Origin: Terriglobales bacterium
Lineage (GTDB): Bacteria; Acidobacteriota; Terriglobia; Terriglobales; Acidobacteriaceae
DNA length: 64,000 nt
NCBI GenBank assembly: GCA_025936825.1
Contig: JAICSO010000001.1
Span: 620,001 to 684,000 of the forward strand
Reading direction: 5' to 3'
The translations under genes and the position numbers were made by a program. Numbering within the stretch: position 1 is the stretch's first letter; the number at the start of each line of letters is the position of its first letter. Positions 56,701 to 64,000 of this stretch are shown in pieces. The notes under the pieces were generated by a model, which worked only from the letters and a program-made list of their open reading frames with translations, searched no databases and was not told the DNA's origin.

Positions 56701-57460
56701 CAAGGTACGTTCTGACGCATTGGATCTCCTGAACGGATTCTCTGGAAATGGTTACCGCGCTCCTTACGTTCCGGGTGTCGGAATCCACGCTGACTACGGA
56801 TTGGCGAACTTCGATATTCGAAACGTGCTCCACTTCAGCGGGGGCTATGAACTGCCATTCGGCAAAGGTAAGCAGTATATGAACGATGCCAGTGGCGCAA
56901 AGAATGCGGTAATTGGTGGCTGGGCGATTGTATGGGCTGCGACCATGCAAGGAGGTCAACCGTTCAAGATTGACTGCCCATCTGCAACTGCGGCCGGAAG
57001 CAGTTGCTACGCGTTTGTCCTGCCCGGGAAGAATCCCAGAACCTCCATCCATATCAACCCGGATGGCAACCCGGCCATGCTTAATGCAGCGGCGTTTGCA
57101 CAGCCCTGCGAAGTCGGAAGCCCAGGCACACCAGTCGGTTGCGTTGTGGAAACTACTCCGGCCGGTATACTGGGCGGAAACCAGCCCTCTCAGATTGCAG
57201 GTCCGGCATTCTATCGTTGGGATTTGTCGTTGTTTAAGAACTTCCAATTGACAGAGCGCATGAGGCTGGAATTCAGGTCTGAGTTCTTCAACATCCTCAA
57301 TCATCCGAACTTCAACTATCCTGGGTTCGGCGGCAACGGCGTGAATGCTGTATCCGGTTCCACCAACTTCAACAACAGTACCTTCGGCGAAATTGGTTCT
57401 ACGCGCGACAATCCTTTAGATCCGCGTGAGATCCAGTTCGCTCTGAAGTTGTACTTCTAA
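53786..57460 (+). CDS. TonB-dependent receptor, Oar-like with N-terminal carboxypeptidase-type domain
   Basis: An outer-membrane receptor of 1224 aa for active uptake of large or scarce nutrients. ATG 53786 follows GGAG. After a signal peptide (FFAMMFAVAVLGLTVVNAQ), residues 33-115 are the carboxypeptidase-regulatory-like beta domain (GSITGTVADASGAVISGAKV). Residues 125-240 are the plug (VNDLPLNGRNFTFLAQLVQG, NYMLDGIDNNSDTVDFLNGT). The remainder is the beta barrel ending in the aromatic C-terminal strand ALKLYF. No TonB box is obvious. This Oar-like type is greatly expanded in acidobacteria and typically linked to glycan use. Its position under LacI operators and ahead of the GH2 gene supports an oligosaccharide substrate. 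Confidence 0.95.
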   Translation: MRQSSSQVLRNFFAMMFAVAVLGLTVVNAQVDTGSITGTVADASGAVISGAKVTLTNAGTGATLSTTTGADGVYKFSPVRVGTYKVEAVSQGFQTTTQTGVKVDIGTNVGLNFSLKPGSQTETVEVTAATPVLQTQDASVGQVVDERSVNDLPLNGRNFTFLAQLVQGVNSPQSDTRGNAASGAFSANGFRPAQNNYMLDGIDNNSDTVDFLNGTNYVVLPPVDAIQEFKVQTTDFSAEYGRSGAAVLNATLKSGTNNFHGDVWEFFRNDKLDARDFFEHNCTAGACTPAKKGELRWNQFGGTLGGPVLKNKVFFFGDLQIWRLRQGQPQIGSVPTLAERNSGFTDFSDLITGQSGTSTDALGRVFPKGTIFDPATTRPAGSGFVRDPFPGNIIPTNRLDPNAVALLNLYPLPTNGSLFNNYANSPVLVQNEKQFDVRLDLDFTQKDQLYFSFSYDDKPELIPSIFGGVADGGGFFQGNQTASSQHSALVWNHTFSPTTINVARVGLNYLHTTRNIPESNNLSDLPGSFGILGIPQAKENGGLPAFGINGLQTLGGNSFLPSDEVSSTIQVTDDFTKIYGKHTFKMGFEQQHVKFSTLQPPWSRGQFNFDGTYTDVPNVGGGNTGRAQFLLTPTAATAPGTIDYVGGPNNEFASNISLSDNGKNYWGTYVQDDWKVSSKLTLNLGLRWDFFGLVYDHYAKQANFVPFGPPTGSPMYIIPQSSLANQLSPSFTSQLASQGIALAITNKYGKGLGNSQKTNFAPRFGFAYQVTPKFVARGGFGIFYNGFENRGYSPNLGENYPFQFSFQFQQKNDATPINDFAGCATATPTGGPTLETGFSCIPLDPLLVNATGLQLRGIQFDYKTPYSMGGNFTLQYQLRPSLSVQAGYVTTLGRHLEVFPGSNRPTAILPPNTTLTGVSALPSSQGGLQWPLFAQNASYAATWGSSYYHGLQTNVQKKFSNGLNFLLAYTYSKVRSDALDLLNGFSGNGYRAPYVPGVGIHADYGLANFDIRNVLHFSGGYELPFGKGKQYMNDASGAKNAVIGGWAIVWAATMQGGQPFKIDCPSATAAGSSCYAFVLPGKNPRTSIHINPDGNPAMLNAAAFAQPCEVGSPGTPVGCVVETTPAGILGGNQPSQIAGPAFYRWDLSLFKNFQLTERMRLEFRSEFFNILNHPNFNYPGFGGNGVNAVSGSTNFNNSTFGEIGSTRDNPLDPREIQFALKLYF

Positions 57461-57468
57461 ACTCGGAA

Positions 57469-57498
57469 CTCCCGGCCTGGCTGCGGCCGCGCCGGGAG
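57469..57498 (+). terminator. GC-rich hairpin after the TonB receptor gene
   Basis: ctcccggc (57469-57476) pairs with gccgggag (57491-57498) around a 14-base loop, 8 bp beyond the receptor stop. There is no run of T after it, so it may only attenuate transcription or stabilise the upstream message, allowing lower expression of the downstream genes. Confidence 0.5.
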
Positions 57499-57612
57499 CT
57501 TCAAGTAGCCAGTGCGAGTAGCAAGTTCGCAGTTTCCAGTTCTTATGCCAGTCGAGTAGAGCGCTTGGAACTAGCAACTAACAACTTGAGCAGGTGCTAA
57601 CATACGGTTGCT

Positions 57613-59025
57613 GTGATCTCCCGGTTGATTTGGCTTTGCACGATCCCTCTCTGGGCATTGCCGCCCGCTCTGGGCGCGGAGATTGATCAGAAGCAGCAAC
57701 TTCAGCAGAAGTTTCAGGAAGCAGTCGAGTTGTACGATTCCAACCACCTCAACGAGGCGGCCGCGCGACTCGAGGGGCTTGTGCGTCAACTCCCGGAAAG
57801 CTTCGATGTTCACGAGTTGCTGGGCATGGTCTACTCCTCACAGGGCCGCGAGCAGGACGCCAACGGGCACCTGCAGAAAGCGGCGCACTTGAATCCCAAC
57901 TCGGCTGCGGCGCGAACCAACCTCGCAACAAATCTCGTCAAGCTGCACCAACTCGCGCCGGCCGAAGCGGAATTCAAGAAAGCTCAGGCACTGGAGCCAT
58001 CGAGCTACGATACTAATCACAATCTAGGCGAATTTTATCTCGCTGCCGGGAAATTACCGCAGGCGATCGCTCCTCTCGAAAAGGCATACGAGATCAAGCC
58101 GGATGCATACGACAACGGCTACAATCTCGCGCTCGCGTACCAGGAGATAGGCCAGAATGCCTCGGCAAAGCGCGTTGCGCAAGATCTCCTCGCACGGCGA
58201 GACACCGCTGAGTTGCACAACCTGCTGGGTGATATTGAGGAAAAGAGCCAGCACTTCCTGGCTGCCGAGCACGAATATGAAACTGCTGCGCACATGGACC
58301 CGAGCGAAAGCAACCTTTTCGATTGGGCAAGCGAATTGTTGCTGCACCGTACGCTCGATCCGGCTGTCGACCTGTTTCAGCGTGCCGTTGAACGCTATCC
58401 TAATTCGCCGCGTTTGATCATTGGACTTGGCATGGCTCTGTATTCGCGGGGGAACTACGATCGGGCAGTTAAAGCGCTGCTGCGTGGCGCGGATTTGAGC
58501 CCCTCCGATTCGAACTGCTACTACTTTCTCTCCAAGGCTTATGACAGCTCGCCCGGGCAGGCGGATGACGTTATTCAGCATTTCCGTCGATTCATGGAGT
58601 TGCAGCCTCAGAACGCCAAGGCTCCTTATTATTACGCGATGAGCGTCTGGAAGGGGCGGCGGGCGCAGGATGCCAGCATCGACTTTCAGCAGATCGAGTC
58701 TTTGCTGAAGAAATCCGTAGAACTTGACCCAAAGTTTCCGGAAGCACACCTGCAACTGGGGAATCTTTACTCAGACCAGAAGAAATACGAGACCGCGGTG
58801 CCGGAGTACGAGCGTGCGATTGCCTTGAACGGCGATTTGGCGGATGCGCATTATCGGTTGGGACAGGCTTACGTGCATTTAGGCCGAAAGGACGAGGCGC
58901 AGCAACAGTTGATGATTTACCAGAAGCTGCGGGCGCAACATCTTGCGGACTTGGAGCGGCAGCGGGCCGATGTTCGTCAATTTGTCATTTCCGAAAAGAA
59001 GAGTGATGCGGAAGGCAAGCAATGA
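57613..59025 (+). CDS. Exported TPR protein (paralogue of the gene at 36337)
   Basis: A 470-aa protein. The start is a GTG at 57613 that opens a signal peptide (SRLIWLCTIPLWALPPALGA). Residues 30-450 are about eleven TPR units, for example VHELLGMVYSSQGREQDANG and AHYRLGQAYVHLGRKDEAQQ. Its order of repeats and its ending (RQRADVRQFVISEKK) parallel the TPR gene at 36337-37938, but it lacks that protein's N-terminal beta domain. It lies 152 bp after the TonB receptor and overlaps the next gene by 4 bp, so it belongs to the receptor set and probably acts in the periplasm or at the surface. Confidence 0.9.
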   Translation: MISRLIWLCTIPLWALPPALGAEIDQKQQLQQKFQEAVELYDSNHLNEAAARLEGLVRQLPESFDVHELLGMVYSSQGREQDANGHLQKAAHLNPNSAAARTNLATNLVKLHQLAPAEAEFKKAQALEPSSYDTNHNLGEFYLAAGKLPQAIAPLEKAYEIKPDAYDNGYNLALAYQEIGQNASAKRVAQDLLARRDTAELHNLLGDIEEKSQHFLAAEHEYETAAHMDPSESNLFDWASELLLHRTLDPAVDLFQRAVERYPNSPRLIIGLGMALYSRGNYDRAVKALLRGADLSPSDSNCYYFLSKAYDSSPGQADDVIQHFRRFMELQPQNAKAPYYYAMSVWKGRRAQDASIDFQQIESLLKKSVELDPKFPEAHLQLGNLYSDQKKYETAVPEYERAIALNGDLADAHYRLGQAYVHLGRKDEAQQQLMIYQKLRAQHLADLERQRADVRQFVISEKKSDAEGKQ

Positions 59026-60170
59026 GGCGTTTGGAGACACTCAGCGATCAGATTGCGCGCACGCGTCGCGAGTTCTTGCGCGATGCGACTGGCGTCGCTC
59101 TTGGCTCGACGCTGTTGCGTTCGCCGCTGGCACGAGCAGCCTCTCTTCCACGCAACAAAAAAGTTGTGGTGATCACGTTCGGCGGGGGAGCGCGGGATCA
59201 GGAAACGTTTGCGCCTGAAGGCCAGGAGAACGTCCCTAACATGCTGCGCGATCTTATTCCGCGCGCGAGTTTCTTTACGCAGGTGGTCAACCATGGCATT
59301 CTCGGACACTATGTCGCCACCGCAAGTCTGGCCACAGGAGCCTACGAGACCTTCAATAACTTCGCTTCGGTTGCTCCGGAAAATCCGACCGTATTCGAGT
59401 ACTACCGCAAGGACCTGAAGCGACCCTCGTCCGACACTTGGGTTGTAGCTCCCAGCAACGGGTTCAATCGAATCGGTGAAAGTAGCCATCGCTCGTATGG
59501 AATGGGCTTGGGAGCGCGCGTGATTCTGCCCAAGCATCTGCTGACTGCAGCGATGTCCAGCGGCCATACCGATTACGAACACTTGCTGCGCGACAATTAC
59601 GAGACACCGTATTTCACGCCCGAGTTGGCGGGTGGCGGCGAGGTTGAACTGCAACAACTCGAGGACTTGCTCAAGCTCTCCGTAACCGACTTCAAAGCCC
59701 ACGCGCGCACGCTTTCCAGCCCGGACGAGTTGTCGGTCTACATCGCGCGTCAATTAATGCGGCAAGTCGCGCCTAGCCTGCTGTGGATCACGATGCATGA
59801 CATCGACATCGCTCACGCGGGAACGTACTCGTTGTACGTCGAAGGAATACGCCGTACCGACCGGTTGTGCACGGAAGTGTGGAAGATGATCGAGAGTGAG
59901 CCGGAATATGCAGGCAAGACGACGCTACTGGTCCTGCCGGATTTCGGGCGCGATGCCGACGGCGATCCTGGGGGCAATGGGTTTCAGCACCACCGTACTG
60001 GCGATCCGCTTTCGCGCACCACCTGGCTAATGGCGCTCGGGCCTGGCATCCGCGAAGGCGTAGTTCACGATCGGCCGGTAGATTCGACGGATCTGGTCCC
60101 TACGATCGGATCGATCTTTGGTTTTTCGGCGAACTATTCGCAAGGGAAGCCGATACAGGAAATTGCTTAA
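59022..60170 (+). CDS. Tat-exported alkaline-phosphatase-superfamily-like protein
   Basis: A 382-aa protein with a Tat leader at 14-42 (RREFLRDATGVALGSTLLRS). The mature part looks like the alkaline phosphatase/sulfatase fold: strand VVVITFGGGARDQETFA, later ITMHDIDIAHAGTYSLYVEG with candidate metal ligands, then LVLPDFGRDADGDPGGNGFQ and HHRTGDPLSRTTWLMALGPG. The sulfatase signature C-x-P-S-R is absent, and I cannot identify a nucleophilic Ser/Thr with certainty. It might be a phosphohydrolase, sulfohydrolase or an inactive relative. It overlaps the preceding TPR gene by 4 bp and the following gene by one base, so the three are translationally coupled. Confidence 0.7.
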   Translation: MRRLETLSDQIARTRREFLRDATGVALGSTLLRSPLARAASLPRNKKVVVITFGGGARDQETFAPEGQENVPNMLRDLIPRASFFTQVVNHGILGHYVATASLATGAYETFNNFASVAPENPTVFEYYRKDLKRPSSDTWVVAPSNGFNRIGESSHRSYGMGLGARVILPKHLLTAAMSSGHTDYEHLLRDNYETPYFTPELAGGGEVELQQLEDLLKLSVTDFKAHARTLSSPDELSVYIARQLMRQVAPSLLWITMHDIDIAHAGTYSLYVEGIRRTDRLCTEVWKMIESEPEYAGKTTLLVLPDFGRDADGDPGGNGFQHHRTGDPLSRTTWLMALGPGIREGVVHDRPVDSTDLVPTIGSIFGFSANYSQGKPIQEIA

Positions 60171-61372
60171 TGCTGCCGAGTGAACTCAAAGCCGAGCAGT
60201 TCAGCGCATACCCACCAGGCTCGAAGGCGCTGGCGAGAGAATACGTGGAAACCCTGCGGGATCTGCCTTTGAGCTTTGTGCCGGGGCTGCTCCGTGAGTT
60301 GATCGAATACGACTACAAATTTCCCGCGGAGCGGAGGGCACTGGAAAAAGAGCTGAATAACCTCGCAAAGCTTTCGACGGACGATCGAAAGCAGTGGATG
60401 CAGGGCTTCGCTTCCATCAGTACGTCCTCAAAGCTCGAACATTTCGACTGGATTAATTTGCCTGCGCAATTCGTGGAACAGCTATCGGCGCATCTTTGGG
60501 CGACCCACCAACTCGATGCATTCCGAGCGGCGGCGACAAGTTATGCCGATCGTCTCAACGCTGCAGTCCCGCCGCAAGAGCCGGTGATTCCAAGACTCGG
60601 CATTGCGGTTATCGGCGAGGGAGTCGATTCTTACAGTGAGCCGCTGTTTCGTAAGCTGCGTCCGCACGGGGCTTACTTCTCCAAGGTGAATCCAGAAAAT
60701 GGGCTCGATGTACTGCTGGACGCGGTTGCGGAGCGCGCAAAGAAGCATGGCGGAGACTATCTCCACTGGTACATAGACGGTGGCGAGCCCGGGGCCTACG
60801 ACAAGACGATTACAGGAGTCTCCTATGAGCGGCTTGAACCGGTCCGGAACGCGCTCCTTCAGAAAATGCACTCGGAACTGACCAAGCCCGGCATGGGACC
60901 GGAGATGCTGCGAACGGTGATGGCGGAGTTGCGCCCGGCTGATCTCGGCATGACTTCCAGCGATCCGGTTCTGGCGCGGTTCCAGGTGAAAGTGCTGACG
61001 GAAGGATCGGGCACGCAGATCTTCAGCACCAGCTTTGCGCAATGGGCGGCGCGGGAGGCGCTGCGGCGTGCCCAGCCTGTCACCTTATTAGTACGGTTCG
61101 CGCCCAGGCAGCGCCAGAAGCCGATGAGTGAAATGCTTGCGCCGAATGCAGAGCGCCCTGAATTGGATCCTGTTGGCTCGCTCGTCGACGCGGACATGGG
61201 GGCTTACTACAACTGGATCAACCAGCAGCGGCTGCCGGGGGGCGAGAAGTCATCGTTCCTGGCGTGGTTCGAAGGGCATAACACCGCGGTTCTCATCGGG
61301 CCCACGGTGCCGCGCGGGACCGAGTCGAGCGATCCAACGACTATGAAGCAGATGCTTTCCTGGATTTCGTAA
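60170..61372 (+). CDS. Protein of unknown function coupled to the phosphatase-fold protein
   Basis: I do not recognise this 400-aa protein. It has no signal peptide and appears cytoplasmic. The first 130 residues are helical (LPSELKAEQFSAYPPGSKAL, YVETLRDLPLSFVPGLLREL). Residues 150-230 look like an alpha/beta core (RLGIAVIGEGVDSYSEPLFR, GGDYLHWYIDGGEPGAYDKT). Residues 280-400 contain VLTEGSGTQIFSTSFAQWAA and LPGGEKSSFLAWFEGHNTAV. The ATG at 60170 overlaps the previous gene's stop (TAATG), and the GH2 gene follows after 52 bp. Tight coupling to a Tat-exported protein suggests a maturation or companion role, but nothing in the sequence proves it. Confidence 0.8.
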   Translation: MLPSELKAEQFSAYPPGSKALAREYVETLRDLPLSFVPGLLRELIEYDYKFPAERRALEKELNNLAKLSTDDRKQWMQGFASISTSSKLEHFDWINLPAQFVEQLSAHLWATHQLDAFRAAATSYADRLNAAVPPQEPVIPRLGIAVIGEGVDSYSEPLFRKLRPHGAYFSKVNPENGLDVLLDAVAERAKKHGGDYLHWYIDGGEPGAYDKTITGVSYERLEPVRNALLQKMHSELTKPGMGPEMLRTVMAELRPADLGMTSSDPVLARFQVKVLTEGSGTQIFSTSFAQWAAREALRRAQPVTLLVRFAPRQRQKPMSEMLAPNAERPELDPVGSLVDADMGAYYNWINQQRLPGGEKSSFLAWFEGHNTAVLIGPTVPRGTESSDPTTMKQMLSWIS

Positions 61373-61424
61373 TCATTCGTACAGCTGGGCATTACTTACA
61401 TTTGATCCTGAAAGGACTTCCTGA

Positions 61425-63773
61425 ATGGACCGACGCAATTTTATTCGCACCACGAGCACCCTTCTTGCCGGAGCGCATCTGGCGCCGCGTGCGCTAGGAC
61501 AAACTGCGGGCACGACTACTCCCGGCGGACGAATGATTCTGCCGATCAATCGCGGATGGCGTTTCAGTCCTAAGTTTGTGGAGGGTGGGCACGATAAAAG
61601 TTTCGACGATTCCGGCTTCGACCGTGTTGTCGTGCCGCATACCAACAAGCGCCTGCCGTGGCATGGGTTCGATGAGAAGGACTATGAGTTCGTATCGCTA
61701 TATCGGCGCCAGTTTAAGTTGCCGGCGGAGGCAAAGGGCAAGCGTGTCTTCGTGGACTTCGAAGGCGTGATGACCGCGTCGACCGTGTGGATCAACGGCA
61801 CGCGCCTCGGTGAGTACAAAGGGGGATACACGCCGTTCTCGTTCGAACTGACGCCCCACCTCGATTGGGACGGAGAAAACGTCTTGGCAGTGGATGTGGA
61901 TTCGAGCGAGCGGCCGGATATTCCGCCGTTTGGATATGAGATTGACTACTTGACCTTTGGCGGGATTTACCGCGAGGTCGCATTGCGAGTAGTTCCAGAG
62001 ACATTCATCGAGAACATCTTCGTTCGTCCCAAGGACGTGCTCAGCGGCAAGCCGTCTGTGGACGTCGAATGCTTTCTGGAGAACGCAACAACCTCTCGCA
62101 AACCTCTCTCGGTTGAAGTCGAACTGCTGGATGGCAATCAGACGATTCGGAAAGCGAGTCAGAAAATTGCGGCGGCCGCTTCGCGCAAGTCTACCGGGCA
62201 GACCTCGCCAGACGCGACGACTAACTCCTCGGTCGTCGTCAGCCTTGTGGATCTTGCCGGCATCAAGCTCTGGGACCTCAACGACCGCAATCTGTACAGC
62301 ATTCGTGTCCATCTAGTGGAAGGAGCACAAGTTCTCGACGAGGATTCCCGCCGTTTTGGCTTTCGCAAAGCTGAATTCACCGACCACGGATTCGAACTGA
62401 ATGGCAAGGTGATCAAGCTGCGCGGACTCGACCGTCACCAGACATTCCCCTGGGTCGGCCAGGCGATGCCGGGCCGCGTGCAGCGCCGCGACGCCGACAT
62501 TCTTCGGAATAAGTTTCACTGTAATATCGTGCGGACCTCTCACTATCCCCAATCGCGGCACTTCCTCGACGCCTGCGACGAAATGGGACTCTTAGTTCTC
62601 GAGGAAATCCCCGGTTGGCAGCATATCGGGGACCAAGCATGGAAAGACATCTCTGTTGATAATGTGCGCCGCATGATTCGCCGTGACTGGAACCATCCAT
62701 CAATCGTGCTATGGGGCGTGCGCATTAATGAGTCGAAAGATGATCATGATTTTTATACCCGCACCAACGCGACCGCGCATCAACTTGATCCCTCGCGTCA
62801 GACCGGTGGTATCCGCTATTTCCAGGAATCAGAGTTCCTGGAAGACGTGTTCACGATGAACGATTTCGGATTTCCGCTGAAGCCGCCGAATCATCCGCGA
62901 TATCTGAACACAGAATTCGTGGGCCACACATTTCCCACGAAGACCATCGATAATACCGAGCGGCTGACAGAACACACGATGCGGCATGCACGGATTCACG
63001 ACCAGCTGGCTTCAAATCCCCAATATGCAGGCGGCATCGGCTGGTGCGCTTTTGACTACAACACGCACGGCAATTTCGGCTCTGGCGACCGCATTTGCTA
63101 TCACGGGGTCACCGACATTTTCCGCGAGCCCAAACCGGCTGCAGGTTTCTACAAGTCGCAATGCGATCCCTCCGAAGAGGTCGTACTTGAGCCGGCGTTC
63201 CACTGGGCACGGGGCGATGAGTCGGTGGGATTCACGAAAGCTGTGTTCTGCTCCAACTGCGATCACCTGAAGGTCTACATCAATGACAAGCTGATTGCTG
63301 AGGCCGATCCTGATCGCCAGCAATTCCAGCACCTGCGTTACGCGCCCTTTACTGTGGACGCTGGCTCTGGCCTTCGTCATGGCTGGGGTGACCTGCGGGT
63401 CGAAGGCTACATCGGCGGCAAGAAAGTTATCGAAAAGAAAATGTCGGGCAGGGGAGTGGATACGAAGTTCACCATTACTCCAGATGACGCCGAACTGATC
63501 GGCGACGGCGCTGACTCGACTCGGGTGGTGTTGCGCGTCACTGATGAGTTTGGCGCAATCCGTCCTTTTGCCAATGATGTCATCAAGCTGGAACTCGAAG
63601 GCCCTGCCGAACTCATCGGCGACAACCCGTTTTCGTTGATCGGAGGCACAGGCGCGATCTGGATCCGAGCGAAAGAAGCGTCCGGGACCGTGCAGTTGAC
63701 CGCGATCCATCCCGTGTTGGGTGAGCAGCGACTGAGTTTCCGGATATCCGAGGCTGCGAACGAGAAGGCCTGA
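61425..63773 (+). CDS. Glycoside hydrolase family 2, beta-galactosidase-like, Tat export
   Basis: A 782-aa enzyme behind AGGA at 8 bases. MDRRNFIRTTSTLLAGAHLA is a Tat leader. Residues 38-195 are the GH2 sugar-binding jelly roll (NRGWRFSPKFVEGGHDKSFD, GEYKGGYTPFSFELT), 196-315 an immunoglobulin-like domain, and 316-620 the TIM barrel. Acid/base Glu436 lies in GVRINESKD and the nucleophile Glu497 in YLNTEF. The C-terminal 160 residues add further beta domains (PAFHWARGDESVGFTKAVFC, then RVVLRVTDEFGAIRPFANDV). Beta-galactosidase is the most likely activity; beta-glucuronidase or beta-mannosidase cannot be ruled out. It ends the LacI/TonB receptor gene set. Confidence 0.93.
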   Translation: MDRRNFIRTTSTLLAGAHLAPRALGQTAGTTTPGGRMILPINRGWRFSPKFVEGGHDKSFDDSGFDRVVVPHTNKRLPWHGFDEKDYEFVSLYRRQFKLPAEAKGKRVFVDFEGVMTASTVWINGTRLGEYKGGYTPFSFELTPHLDWDGENVLAVDVDSSERPDIPPFGYEIDYLTFGGIYREVALRVVPETFIENIFVRPKDVLSGKPSVDVECFLENATTSRKPLSVEVELLDGNQTIRKASQKIAAAASRKSTGQTSPDATTNSSVVVSLVDLAGIKLWDLNDRNLYSIRVHLVEGAQVLDEDSRRFGFRKAEFTDHGFELNGKVIKLRGLDRHQTFPWVGQAMPGRVQRRDADILRNKFHCNIVRTSHYPQSRHFLDACDEMGLLVLEEIPGWQHIGDQAWKDISVDNVRRMIRRDWNHPSIVLWGVRINESKDDHDFYTRTNATAHQLDPSRQTGGIRYFQESEFLEDVFTMNDFGFPLKPPNHPRYLNTEFVGHTFPTKTIDNTERLTEHTMRHARIHDQLASNPQYAGGIGWCAFDYNTHGNFGSGDRICYHGVTDIFREPKPAAGFYKSQCDPSEEVVLEPAFHWARGDESVGFTKAVFCSNCDHLKVYINDKLIAEADPDRQQFQHLRYAPFTVDAGSGLRHGWGDLRVEGYIGGKKVIEKKMSGRGVDTKFTITPDDAELIGDGADSTRVVLRVTDEFGAIRPFANDVIKLELEGPAELIGDNPFSLIGGTGAIWIRAKEASGTVQLTAIHPVLGEQRLSFRISEAANEKA

Positions 63774-64000
63774 CTCGGTTTTAAGTCGCCGAACAGCGGA
63801 TATGTTTGCGGGTGAGGGTAATCTGCCCGCGTCCCGCACACCCCGTTACCGCAATCTGCTCCCCGCGGGCCGGCGGTTGCCTTCCAGTCAGCAAGTCCGT
63901 GGATCGGGACGGCGTTCGCGAGTTAGTGAGTGCGGGCGCTCGCTTGAACGTTGCCGAAAGATTTGCCGGTAAGTTCTCGGAAGCTCCCTACTTCTTAAAT
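63774..64000. other. Unassigned right-hand end
   Basis: The last 227 bp after the GH2 stop contain no complete ORF, RNA gene or terminator I can support. The GC-rich run near 63840-63875 has no clear coding potential. A gene could begin beyond the window. Confidence 0.3.

Noticed and set aside
56510-57304. 264-codon minus-strand open frame inside the TonB receptor gene
   Set aside because: It is fully contained in a confident receptor gene, has no start signal and no family features.

Overview
The window reads as a chromosomal segment of an acidobacterium, most likely Terriglobia (Koribacter-like). The clues are moderate GC content, a protein of the VWFA-related Acidobacterial family, an Oar-like TonB receptor with an N-terminal carboxypeptidase-type domain, several CRTAC1/ASPIC-UnbV repeat proteins and many TPR proteins. 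This placement is inferred from gene content only. I see no rRNA, CRISPR array, phage or transposase. There is one tRNA, tRNA-Ala(CGC).

Layout. 1-4.4 kb: a partial TPR gene and the two glyoxylate-shunt genes, malate synthase and isocitrate lyase, divergent around a 17-bp palindrome. 4.5-16.4 kb: ten minus-strand genes encoding, in transcription order, a complete peptide-type ABC importer (OppD-, OppF-, OppB-, OppC-like and a binding protein), an ECF-type sigma factor, a TPR-CHAT caspase-like protease, a small HC2-like putative anti-sigma protein, a secreted subtilisin-like protease and an HD-GYP c-di-GMP phosphodiesterase. The first seven are packed with overlaps or tiny gaps. 16.7-17.8 kb: a LuxR-type response regulator with a Sel1-like tail. 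18.2-24.3 kb: a c-di-GMP-linked polysaccharide cassette made of a PilZ protein, an AlgD-type dehydrogenase, an Alg44-like protein fused to an alginate-lyase-like domain, and an Alg8-type synthase. 24.3-37.9 kb: the tRNA, class II fructose bisphosphatase, a HEAT-repeat protein, a frameshifted DUF4139-type gene, a 1044-aa orphan, a VWFA protein with a strong terminator, a YbaK-like deacylase and a TPR protein.

38-63.8 kb: a carbohydrate region. GH97 and GH42 enzymes face a minus-strand set running from a LacI regulator through a giant VCBS/ASPIC/redoxin-like/TPR protein, another TPR protein and two CRTAC1-like proteins. Divergent from lacI lies a TonB receptor - TPR - alkaline-phosphatase-fold protein - orphan - GH2 series. 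Two overlapping perfect 16-bp LacI-type palindromes sit between lacI and the receptor.

The two strongest candidates for undescribed biology are (1) the peptide importer - sigma factor - CHAT protease - putative anti-sigma - subtilase set, which looks like a protease-gated transcription circuit, and (2) the Alg44-alginate lyase fusion inside a minimal alginate-like synthesis cassette with no visible export genes.
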